A DNA stretch of 64,000 nt, taken from the NCBI GenBank assembly GCA_027574665.1, contig CM050654.1, positions 30,647,722 through 30,711,721 on the forward strand, given 5' to 3'. Positions within the stretch are counted from its first letter, which is position 1. The number at the start of each line of letters is the position of its first letter. This DNA comes from Rhynochetos jubatus (taxonomy: Eukaryota; Chordata; Aves; Eurypygiformes; Rhynochetidae). The translations under genes were made by a program, and so were the position numbers. Positions 27,098-35,870 of the stretch are shown one piece after another. Under the pieces are notes generated by a model, which was not told the origin of the DNA, made no database searches, and was given only the letters and a program-made list of their open reading frames with translations.

Positions 27098-27189
27098 GCA
27101 TTGAGTGTTGCAATAAGGCAGAGGCAAATCCCTTCTCTCGTCCGGAAATTCTTGTGTTTGAATCCTCCTAGCATCCTGTCCCACACGTA
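27098..27189 (-). CDS. CLASP1: CLASP1 fourth coding exon (residues 127-156)
   Basis: Encodes YVWDRMLGGFKHKNFRTREG then ICLCLIATLN and the first two bases of an alanine codon. The acceptor is TCTTCCACAG and the donor GTAAGT; phase in 0, out 2. FKHKNFRTREG is the highly conserved third inter-helix loop of CLASP TOG1, shared almost unchanged with CLASP2 (FKHKNFRSREG). This is the strongest single family signature in the window. Confidence 0.97.
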
Positions 27190-27651
27190 CTGTGGAAGAC
27201 AGAAAAGAAGGTGAGGCAGGAAAAAAGGAGGTGGGATAAGAGACAGACTCTTTCTTCCAGCAGGCATACACCATAACATCTCTGGAGCTTAAATGTAAGC
27301 TTTACATCCAGCAAAGCAGAACAGGAGATGAAGTAGAAAGACACTTTTAGATCCGAGCTCTCTGCTGACTTCCCAGTAACTCCCCACTAGCTGCAACAGT
27401 ACTTCTACTCACAGAAAGAAAGCACCTTCCAGAGACACAGAATAAACACTCTGACACTCACCCATCCCATCCTTCGTACTCCCATGTGTATCCTGAGATG
27501 CAACAGCACTCTCAAGTGAAAAAACCATCTAACAAGGCATAGGGAGATGAAGCCATTTCTCACAGAGCCACAGGAGAAAACCCTTTGACAGAAAAAAGTT
27601 CTCCTTTTTAAGCAGCCAGCCACTCGCGCTGCAAAGGGCCGTCGAGCATAC

Positions 27652-27755
27652 CTGAGGGTTAGCAGCTTGTTCCATGATTTTTAGCAGCAAGGTCTGATCC
27701 TGCTCCCTCACCGAGTCCTTAGAGTCTCCCAGTCTATCAAGCAAACTTGGCAGCA
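27652..27755 (-). CDS. CLASP1: CLASP1 third coding exon (residues 92-126)
   Basis: The exon starts with the last two bases of a valine codon and encodes LPSLLDRLGDSKDSVREQDQ then TLLLKIMEQAANPQ, ending on a codon boundary. The acceptor is CTTTCCACAG and the donor GTATGC. LPSLLDRLGDSKDSVREQDQ is a typical HEAT helix pair in which the inter-helix loop (GDSKDSVRE) lies on the tubulin-facing side of TOG domains. The intron to the previous exon is only 228 bp. Confidence 0.97.
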
Positions 27756-27983
27756 CTGTGGAAAGAAGAGAGGAATATCCAAATCCCTCACAGATGGAAA
27801 CTGTCACAGCGCTCTCCCTGGCCCAATGGAGGGGTCAGCCCTCCTGCCCTTCAGCAGAGTCTGAAACCACCAAGAGCCTCCCAAAAGCTCTCCTGGGGAG
27901 CAAAAAGCTTTGTGTACAGCAGCCACAGCAGATCCCAACAGGGCCATGGCAACATCCCTCCTTCTCCCACACAGATCCCTTAC

Positions 27984-28062
27984 CTGTGCCAATCTGGGCC
28001 TTGAAGCGATCTTGCAAGCGGGACACTAGCGCAGAAAGGATGTCAATCCCCAGGAGAACCAC
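27984..28062 (-). CDS. CLASP1: CLASP1 second coding exon (residues 66-91)
   Basis: Encodes VVLLGIDILSALVSRLQDRF then KAQIGT, plus the first base of the next codon. The acceptor is CTTGTGCTTGCAG and the donor GTAAGG. It enters in phase 0, matching the start-codon exon 31 kb upstream, and leaves in phase 1. The helix continues the first HEAT repeats of TOG1. DRFKAQIGT is diagnostic of CLASP1 against CLASP2 (DRLSTRFKSYVA at the same place). No stops or frame breaks are seen. Confidence 0.97.
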
Positions 28063-28928
28063 CTGCAAGCACAAGACAGACGGTGTTTTAGCATGCAGCC
28101 CTTCACCCCGGGTCTCAGCAAATGCACTCGAGAGGCAGGAGCACCGGCACACGGCCCTGGAAGAAGGGCCCCTTCCCACCCACACCACCGGCACCGCATC
28201 CATCTGCTCCAGGGCCGTGCTCACTCAGGTAGCAGGGTTGCACAGACACACATGACTCTTCCTTGCGCAGCTTCTGGCAGAGCAGCAGAGTGGTTTACAA
28301 ACAGAAAAGCCCCAAATTATTGCTCCCTGCAACATTTACAAGCCAAAATTCACTGCCAAGAACTTGGCAAAGCCAACAAACGTAATTGCCACTCAATGCT
28401 GAAATCATACGTGTTTATGTGCAATGCACGCATACCAGATGCACAAAAGTGTCAGCATTTTCCATAACCAATGTTTCTAATTGTAATTATTACACTTATA
28501 ATTAGAAAATGGTGTGTGCTAACAGCTGCTTAATTATTCACTTGCAGAAATGAAACCCAAAGACTTTCATGACATAACTGAAAGCCGGGGAAGGGCACTG
28601 TGTTTGAGAGCAGCTTCACAAGGGGCTGCAGACCGGCGAACCCACTGATTAGCTCGGTTCAATAACAGTACCAAAACCAACCCATCGCATACTGGACACA
28701 GAGCGTAGCTCGTAGAGTAAATACTGAGCAACACCCCAGAGATGACAGTTTTCAGCGAGGCCCTGAGGCTAGTACCCCCTGGAAGCGTTAGCCAGGCTGC
28801 TGAGGGCTGCCCCGGCGCAGCCCCCCGCCCCTATAGCGTCTATACGTATGCATGCGCACGGACGCGGCTGCTGGCGGGCGGCAGGGGGCGCGCTCCGTCG
28901 CCGGCGCGGCGCGGCAGGCCAGCCCCCT

Positions 28929-28936
28929 ATGCAAAT
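28929..28936 (+). promoter_or_regulatory. Octamer of the U4atac distal sequence element
   Basis: An exact ATGCAAAT octamer (Oct-1/POU2F1 site) lies at -237 to -230 from the inferred U4atac +1. Vertebrate snRNA genes carry their enhancer (DSE), with an octamer, near -220 to -240. An AT-rich octamer is also conspicuous inside a GC-rich island. Confidence 0.8.
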
Positions 28937-28950
28937 TATCGCCCGGCTGG

Positions 28951-28969
28951 CGCGGAGCACTCTGGGTAG
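28951..28969 (-). promoter_or_regulatory. Staf/ZNF143 (SPH) site of the U4atac distal element
   Basis: Read on the minus strand, CTACCCAGAGTGCTCCGCG agrees with the Staf-binding consensus YYWCCCRNMATSCMYYRCR at 17 of 19 positions by my count. It lies 14 bp downstream of the octamer, at -215 to -197 from +1. Octamer plus Staf site is the usual DSE composition of vertebrate snRNA genes, so the pair supports a working gene. Confidence 0.75.
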
Positions 28970-29111
28970 CGCCGCCGCCGTCGGCTAAACAAGGCTTAAA
29001 CCGGAGCCGGAGCCGAGGCAGAGACGCCGCTCTCCGCGCCGCGACCGAGGGGAGCACGCCCCCGAGCCTGGCGGCGGGGGAGCGGGCCCGGCGGCGCGCC
29101 GCCCCTCGCCC

Positions 29112-29129
29112 GGACCTAGGACGCGGTCA
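29112..29129 (+). promoter_or_regulatory. Possible proximal sequence element (PSE) of U4atac
   Basis: The SNAPc-binding PSE is expected near -55. At -54 to -37 the sequence GGACCTAGGACGCGGTCA has an ACC core in the right place but otherwise matches the mammalian PSE poorly. Avian PSEs are divergent, so this is a placement by distance more than by motif. No TATA box follows, as expected for a Pol II snRNA gene. Confidence 0.3.
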
Positions 29130-29165
29130 GCTTTCCCCTAGCGGAGGCGCGGCGTGTCGGCCGCC

Positions 29166-29286
29166 AACCGTCCTTATCTGGGGGTTGCGCGGCCGCTCGA
29201 TGAACGCGTGGTGAGGGCGGCCCTGCTAACGCCTCGAGCAACACACTCGGCGCCCGCCTCGCGCGCGGCGCAATTTTTGGAACCCC
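29166..29286 (+). ncRNA. RNU4ATAC: U4atac small nuclear RNA
   Basis: U4atac pairs with U6atac in the minor spliceosome, which removes U12-type introns, and is displaced on activation. The first 25 nt (AACCGTCCTTATCTGGGGGT, then TGCGC) differ from human U4atac, as I recall it, at only 3 positions. The 5' stem-loop has arms GGCCGCTC (29191-29198) and GGGCGGCC (29215-29222). They enclose a K-turn with bulge GAT, tandem GA/GA, a two-pair stem and a five-base loop, with element lengths identical to human; this is the site of the 15.5K/SNU13 and PRPF31 proteins. CTGCTAACGCCT (29223-29234) matches the U6atac stem I region and CAACACAC is also kept. A short 3' hairpin (29250-29271) precedes the Sm site AATTTTTGG (29272-29280). 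The exact 3' end is estimated. It is transcribed opposite to CLASP1. Nothing suggests a pseudogene. Confidence 0.95.
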
Positions 29287-29523
29287 GCACCGCGGCGACT
29301 GCCCGGCGCGTTCCTCGCTCCGGCCGCTCCGGCGACCATTGCCCGAGCCCGCTTGGCCCTCCCGCTGAGTGACCCAGTGGTCGCTGCACCGACTGCGCGA
29401 GCAGCCGTCTGCGCGGGCATCTGCCAGCCCACGAACGCAGTGGGTCTCTGCCACGCGGCCGGAGGCACAGGACGCGCTGACCCCCGGCGCCACCGCAGTG
29501 TTCGTTACGCTCCGGCCTACGCC

Positions 29524-29563
29524 GACCCCTCGGGTACCGATCCCTCGGGTACCGACCCCTCGG
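29524..29563 (+). repeat. Period-15 tandem repeat in the CpG island
   Basis: Two units GACCCCTCGGGTACC and GATCCCTCGGGTACC differ at one base and are followed by a partial third (GACCCCTCGG). It lies about 240 bp downstream of U4atac and is short enough to be a replication-slippage product. Confidence 0.85.
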
Positions 29564-29746
29564 CCCGCCCGTTCCGGCTGCTGCGCCTGCTCTGCGCACA
29601 GCGTCCGGCCCATCGCCCAGCCTGTCCTACGGGTTCGCTCCAAAGGCGGCTCCCTAGCAGCCAGGGAGCTATCAACACGTGCAGGGGGAACTGCTTACTC
29701 CACGTCAAGTCTCCTAAAAAGAAACTGCCCGACACAAGCAGCTAGA

Positions 29747-29917
29747 TCGTTGCCCAGGGAAGCTGTGGGGAAGTGTTCAAGGCCAGGCTGGATGAGGCTT
29801 TGAGCAACCTGGTCTGGTGGAGGGTGTCCCTGCCCATGGTAGGGGGGTTGGAACTGGATGGGCTTTAAGGTCCCCTCCAGCCCAAGCCATTCTGTGATTC
29901 CATGAGTTTATGATTCT
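29747..29917 (+). mobile_element. CR1 LINE 3' end next to the CpG island
   Basis: TTGCCCAGGGAAGCTGTGGG, AAGGCCAGGCTGGATGAGGC, GAGCAACCTGGTCTGGTGGA and the terminal ATTCTGTGATTCCATGAG with a final TGATTCT match the avian CR1 3' region and its octamer tail. It is 5'-truncated to 171 bp. Its good match suggests it is one of the younger CR1 copies here. Confidence 0.92.
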
Positions 29918-30128
29918 CCCAACCTTCTCCAAACAGCTCCTGCAGTTTTCTCCCATCACAGTAACACAGCCTTCAGCTGCATCATTTTTTTAATTCAACA
30001 TTTGCAGCACACCGACAAGATCTAGAACATACTCATATGCCAAAGGAGAGTCTTCCTCGCGCTTTTACAAACTGTGTTTCGTTTTCACATTCATCTTGCA
30101 CACCAGATTTAATCTACCACTGACAAAC

Positions 30129-30139
30129 GCTGAGTCAGC
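30129..30139 (+). promoter_or_regulatory. MARE-like motif (MAF/AP-1 family)
   Basis: GCTGAGTCAGC is an exact palindromic core of the T-MARE element bound by MAF and CNC-bZIP factors. It lies about 1 kb from U4atac, beyond the CR1 at 29917. An 11-bp match in 64 kb is unlikely but possible by chance. Confidence 0.3.
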
Positions 30140-31539
30140 TGCCTCAAGCCCCATCCCTGCTCGCCCCGCTCCTCCTGGCTGGGCTGCGGTGAGAGGATGG
30201 GCTTTACAGCCTCATTAGCCAGAGACGCTGTTAACAAAGTCACTGGGACTCTGAATGCCGCCCATCAGTCAGAGCTGTCTGATCAGTCCCATCGCTGCAG
30301 CATCCGGCACGGAGAAGTAAGTGTGGTGCCTGCAATTAGAGAGGTGTGCCCTGGGGACAGATCTGATCCCGGGAGAGGAAGGGATCCATCTCTTCTTCAA
30401 ACTGCCTGCAAGCCGGAACTCATCACTCAAGCATTAAAGGAAACATATGCACAGTGCAAACACAGGCTGTTACCCTGCAGTTTGCCCCCAGGATCAGACA
30501 GGAGGAGCTAACCCTCCCAAGACTTTTTGCTGTTGTGCTTATAGAAACAGAGAGCTAATCAGCGCGGTGATTACAGTGATGGCTTGGACAGCCATTGAGG
30601 AAACCACGGGAGGGACGAGGTGGTACTCCCTACCATGGACTCATGCATCAACCCTGATGGGCCACCTGCCTCAAACCGCTCAAGGTCAGAGGCAGAAAGT
30701 TTAAATCGTGCATGGACTGGGATCCAATGGCTCCGTTAGAGAGAGGTAACAGAAAATGTGGGGTATGACCGGCAAACGAATGAAGAATTAATTGAATTCC
30801 TGCCCTCAGTGCATTGGACTGACTGCACTGAGAAGCCCACCCCAGTTTACAACTGAGGCAGGAACTACACACCGCTGACCAGGAGGAACCTTGGGAGCAG
30901 GGAGACCATCACACGGGGCCGGGAGCAGCGATGGGCGCTGTCAGCAGCCACCCCATTGCTGCGATCTTGCAGCACACCCCTCCCCGGGGAAGCCAGCTGG
31001 CAGGCACCACACCAAGGTACAGGAAGGGCAGCTCTCCAGCCCAGATTCCAGATAACGCTGCAGTGCTGGTAACTACGGAGCTATTCCAGGCCTGTACATC
31101 AGCACAGGTCGTGCCCCAAGCAAGGTGGGACTCAACTCACCAGTATCTCCAGTAGCATAGAGACCCCCCCCAATCCTCAACAGCAAAAATACCAGGTGAG
31201 CTGTCACTGCTTTTAGCCCCCTCCCTTATACAGGCCCCCAGACCCACTGCAGAAACACGCAGTGGCCCAGCCCTAGGTCTGTGGCTTGGCTGCTTTGCTT
31301 ATTTGACTCCTGAGGTGCCCCCAGACAGTCAATAAAGCAGTTTGTGCCATCCAGCATTCAGTTCAACTGCTGCTGCTGTGTATGTCCCTGAGTAATTTCC
31401 GTAGGTGCTAGGGGCTGTCAGCAAGCCCTTCTCATGCCTCCCTCCAACTGCCAGGTCTCAAGGCACCATCATCCCCAGTAAACAAGCCTCTTGTTAGTTC
31501 CTGGGATGCAGCACAGCCTTTCCCAATACAGAAAATGCC

Positions 31540-31553
31540 TTTTTTTTTTTTTT
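31540..31553 (+). repeat. Poly-T run
   Basis: Fourteen consecutive T residues with no recognisable SINE or LINE body beside them. Confidence 0.95.
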
Positions 31554-32317
31554 CAAGCCATCATCAAAAACCTACTTCAAAGAACTCAAAGCATCTGTCC
31601 TGTAATACCTGGGTGGTGCTGAAAGGCCCGCAGGCAGCTCCATTATCAGCCAGCAGACAGCCTACCATCATCTGCTCTAACAGTAAACGCTCTCCATGCA
31701 TGGCAGACAAGTAAACACATCCAACGCAGCCTCAAACAAGACACACCTAAATGCACTCCCATAAGAGGGCGAGAAAGCGAGCTGCAGGATCCAGCACCAG
31801 CGGATGCAGCACCAAGTGACCAGTAGAATCACAGCCTCAGGCTACCCCGACAGCCTGCACTAGCACAGCAGCTCCAGACCGTAGTGAGGAGATGAGCCCT
31901 TCCCTCCACTCTCCGCACCATGCCACATAGAGCAGGGATGCGGTGCACAGACCTTTGCCCCACGCCTCTTGCAAGGACTTTGCGATGGGCTGAGCAGCAC
32001 ATCCCCACAGGCTGGTTTCACCCTGCTGGACCTTCCACACCTGGCAGCTTGGGACCCAAATGGGAATGCTGGAGCTGAGTCACCAGCTTGTTTCATGCTC
32101 AGTCTCATCTCCAACACGGTGGTGACACAGCTTGGCTATTTCACTTTGGAGTCTGTCTGTGAGGCTTTTCTTGAAGGAGGGAAGGGAGGTGTACGACAGC
32201 GTTCTAATACTCAACATGCAAAAAAACCTGTAAGAGAATTCAACCAGGTTTTTTTGAACACTTAATCTTTTGGAAGAAGCACTTGCATACTTAAAGTAAA
32301 CTTAATGTATTTGTGAA

Positions 32318-32386
32318 CATGTTCCACTGGAATTCCACTGGTACAGGCTGCCCAGAGAAGCTGTGGATGCCCCATCCCAGGAAGTA
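32318..32386 (+). mobile_element. Short CR1 LINE fragment
   Basis: The run ACAGGCTGCCCAGAGAAGCT followed by GTGGATGCCCCATCC matches a conserved block of the avian CR1 3' region. The similarity ends abruptly after AGGAAGT, so this is an internal remnant without the tail. Confidence 0.7.
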
Positions 32387-33113
32387 AATACTGGCTTTAA
32401 ATACTTCTCAGTCTCTCCTACACCAGTGAGGGGTGCACCTGAGCTAGATCTAACCCGGCATCTGCAAGACCTAGCCCATACAGCAAATGTGATGCTTCCC
32501 ACAGTTTACTCTTCAGTACTGCCAATACAGGCCACTGAAGACAGTGAGCTACTGGTTTAAGCTGTTGACTGTATCAGTTTCTTCTTCTATCATTCTCTCT
32601 CAGTCCCTCCAAGGTATAGTTAAATGCTGGTTGTCAATATATGTCAGACAACTTAAAGGAAAATATTCCAAAGGTTTACTATCAGTACTATACCAGTGAC
32701 TCCAGCTGAAGCCAGGACACCAGAAAACCAAGTGCCACACAAAGGCAGAGAAGGACAGCCCCAGTCCTGACCTGCTCAGCTCAGCGTGCCTACGCAGGGA
32801 GCAGCAGCCTCACATCAGCAGATACGCACCAGTGCCCATCAGTGTCTGGCTGAGCCACTGTGTCACCCTGCAAGGGACCTGGGACATTCGACTGAAGCGA
32901 CTCAACTGGCCCAGGCCCGGCACCCTGCACACCTCTTTACACAGCTCCTGGCTCAGCAGTCTAACCCATTCAAGCCTCTTGCAACTACGGCTCTCTTGCA
33001 CCCAGCTCTTTGCACAGCTCTTGATCAATTCACGTATCATTATAATATCTTAGCTTCTGGCAGGTAGATATTCCCAGAATTTGATCTGGTCTGGAAACAG
33101 CAATCAGAATAAA

Positions 33114-33145
33114 CGTGTGTGTGTGTGTATATATATATTTTTTTT
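33114..33145 (+). repeat. Compound (GT)n(AT)n microsatellite with T tail
   Basis: About seven GT units pass into about five TA units and then a run of T. Such compound repeats are usually length-variable. Confidence 0.95.
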
Positions 33146-34108
33146 CTGTCCCTGCCCATTTAAAAGCTAATGCTACCTTTGAGGGCAATGCTTTCCCCAT
33201 GTTCCAGAACTCCACTCCATATGCCACTTAACACACAGAAAATAACCATTCTTCTCCTTCCTAAGCATGTTCCTCTCCTCAACTCCTTTTGACCTATGTG
33301 TCTGCCACTTTGGCTGTCATCACTGGTATCTGGAGCTACAGCCGGAGCATCGCTCTACTGAGCTCCCACAAGAGAATAAAACATCTGGTTTTCTCCCTCA
33401 GACTGAAAACAGACTCCTTTTCAGTTGTTCCCAACAGATACTCTATTACATGACAGCACAGTAAAACACAATGCATCCAAAATTAGGGCACACCCTTGGG
33501 CCACACTGGGGCATGGCACCCGGTCAGAAACTCAAAGAGGTTTTGCAATCTCAGGCTGGCTACCTACCCACAAGTATCTAGGGTCTGGGACACCCCGACA
33601 TGGGCAAGGGCAGACTCCTGGCCTTAGAGGCTGCGGATGTCTGCAGAACTGCTCTGGAGCAGGACGTGTGCACCAAGTGCTACTCAGCTGCGCTCAGTTC
33701 AGCTGTGTACTTGTGGCTTTTCTAACAAGCTATCTGGAGAACCCGATTCCGTACCTGTAACACTCCGCATCATCCCACTGACCTGATATTTGAGGTCTGA
33801 AACAGATGACAGTCGTCACCATGGGACAGCTGTTCAACAAAATCTGCCAGGAAAGAGTTATATTGGATATTGTAGTCCTGTCAGAAACCCACTGGTAGAA
33901 AATACTTCTGTGACTGGCACCCGTGGACACCCAGCTGTGGGCAGACCTGGGCAAGCAGCCTGGCCATACCTGGTTCAAACGCAACACAAGGGTGGGCTGA
34001 CACTGCTAAGACTCAGCTCCACCAGGACCCATGCCAGGCCTGTTCCTGGGGCAGAAGCACTCCAGTCTCCGGAGCTGTGAAACTGGTCAGGCACTGCACA
34101 GAAAAATA

Positions 34109-34164
34109 GAAAAAAAAAAAAGGGAAAAACCCCAAAACCAACACCACACAAAAAACCCCAACAC
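34109..34164 (+). repeat. A/C-rich low-complexity tract
   Basis: A poly-A run followed by AAAAACCCC-type and CACAAAAAACCCC-type units. On the CLASP1 strand this is a T-rich tract with G runs, similar in character to 24049-24133 but in the opposite orientation. Confidence 0.75.
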
Positions 34165-35765
34165 AAACACCTCAAGAGAATGGAATTCTTCATCCTGCAT
34201 TGCTGGAAGGGGCCAGCATTTTCTCAAGGGAAAAAAAAATGGCCACCTGAGCAGCTGATAGCACAAGTAGAAAACCCTTTGGAAAATTACAGGGACAAAC
34301 CACATACATTTTGGCTTCTATATCCAGCTCTAGAAGCACATTTAAACAAGCCAGGCAAATAGTTCCTATCAGTGCTCCAGCGCCACAGCTACACTAACAA
34401 GCATCCTTCCCATTAGAGGCTTCCACAAATTCTTGTGGATTAATACAAGAAAGGTATTAATTAAACGCTGAACTAAATAATTAGCTGTTGGATTAATTCT
34501 CTTAAGTGGAACTCTTAAGAAACCGAAATACATCAGAGGCACTGAAGCTACAGGTGTAATACAAGGCGGCACTCAGTCCAGCACAGGCTACACAAACGGC
34601 TCGCACCCTGGGAAAGCAAAGCCAGATGAAGCAGGTACCTCCCGGAGAGGCCCTACTCACCTTTTCTCTCATTTTCGACTTCCACCATCAACACAACAAA
34701 AGGACAACCTGAATCAGGTGTTCAAATAGCCATCTGGATCCTGATTTTAAAAGGTCAGTTGCTTTGTTTGGCAATTCAGTTACTTTCTCAAAGACGTTTG
34801 TCCTCACTGGACACTTGCTCACCAGAACATCCTTCCAGCCTTCCTCTGAACAGGATACACCATATGTAACTATTTGTGCAAGGAGCTAATAGCACAGCAC
34901 ACATTTATGGAAAGGCCAAAACTTAAGAATCTAAATATAACTTTGTAAAAGAGGCTGGGTCATGTTCCGGAGGAGGGAAGGTCTGGGGTTTTTTCCTCCC
35001 CCAACAGTGCAGAAACCTGATGCCACACTAAAACAAATTAGTTTTGTTTTGTAACACTGCTGAATCCATGTTACATTTTCACCTCGGAGGAGAAAAACAA
35101 CAACAATTTTCCAAAATTTTCCAAGTTCCTCCTTGTAGTGAAAGACCAGGTTTGTTAAAGAAACAGAAATATCTGTAATTTGCCAAGAAGAGACTCATGA
35201 GACTCAGCAGTCCCCTGTCATCACAGGCAGCTTCAAAGTTGGATTTATTTCTTTTTGTATGCAAGAAATGGTAAGGGAGGCTTGGTGGAATTTTCTAAAG
35301 CACAAATTAGGTGCCAGCTTAAACCAAAATATGCAGCATCCAGAGACACCAATACCACTGAAAACGTGCCCTTCACATCTTTGAAACCTCTTCATTCTAC
35401 GTCATCTCTTTTTATTCATACAGGTTGGAAGTCATGCAAGCCTGCCTGCTCCCCTGACTTCAAAAGTGGTTTCTTGACTTTCAGGCACTGCTTCCAAACT
35501 GAACTGCCCCATTAGTATTAGTTTTTGCCTTAAATAAGGCAACATCTTTTACACAGAAGGGAAAGCATGGTCATTCTGAACTCCTGGAACCAAAACCTGG
35601 TGTCTTGTGAATTCTGAAACAAGACGGACACAATGCTGGACAAGACACTGTGCCATGGTTAAGATGATGCAGAGGGGATGCCAGATTGTTTCCTCCTGTC
35701 CAGCCCTACTGCACACACCATCCAGAGTTAAAAGACCTCTTTAACCCTTAGCATCAGTATAGGGC

Positions 35766-35870
35766 TCACCAATAAAGTCGGGTTAGAAGTGGTCTCCAAA
35801 GGCCAGCTAGTTCAACAACATCCCCACCCCACTGCTCAAAACTACATCAGGTTGGTCACACCTCTACAAA
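35766..35870 (-). mobile_element. Diverged CR1 LINE fragment, antisense
   Basis: GGTTAGAAGTGGTCTCCAAA, GGCCAGCTAGTTCAAC, CCCCACCCCACTGCTCAAA and CATCAGGTTGGTCAC follow the order of the reverse-complement CR1 3' region. It is clearly older than the copies at 11545 and 29747. Confidence 0.7.

Larger units (their letters stand above)
28780..29650. promoter_or_regulatory. CpG island around U4atac
   Basis: This stretch is very rich in G+C with dense CpG, in sharp contrast to the AT-leaning introns around it. It starts about 720 bp upstream (in the CLASP1 sense) of the second coding exon. It contains the octamer, Staf site, U4atac gene and a period-15 repeat. It may be only the snRNA promoter domain. 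Its size also allows an internal promoter for a shorter CLASP1 transcript or for an antisense RNA, but no splice donor or known first exon supports that. Long open frames here on both strands are a by-product of high GC. Confidence 0.8.

Noticed and set aside
29286-29330. 3' box for the U4atac gene
   Set aside because: Nothing in this GC-rich stretch resembles the vertebrate 3' box, so none was annotated.
29116-29643. Long frames of up to 175 codons on both strands at the CpG island
   Set aside because: High GC removes stop codons in every frame; the U4atac RNA occupies the same bases.
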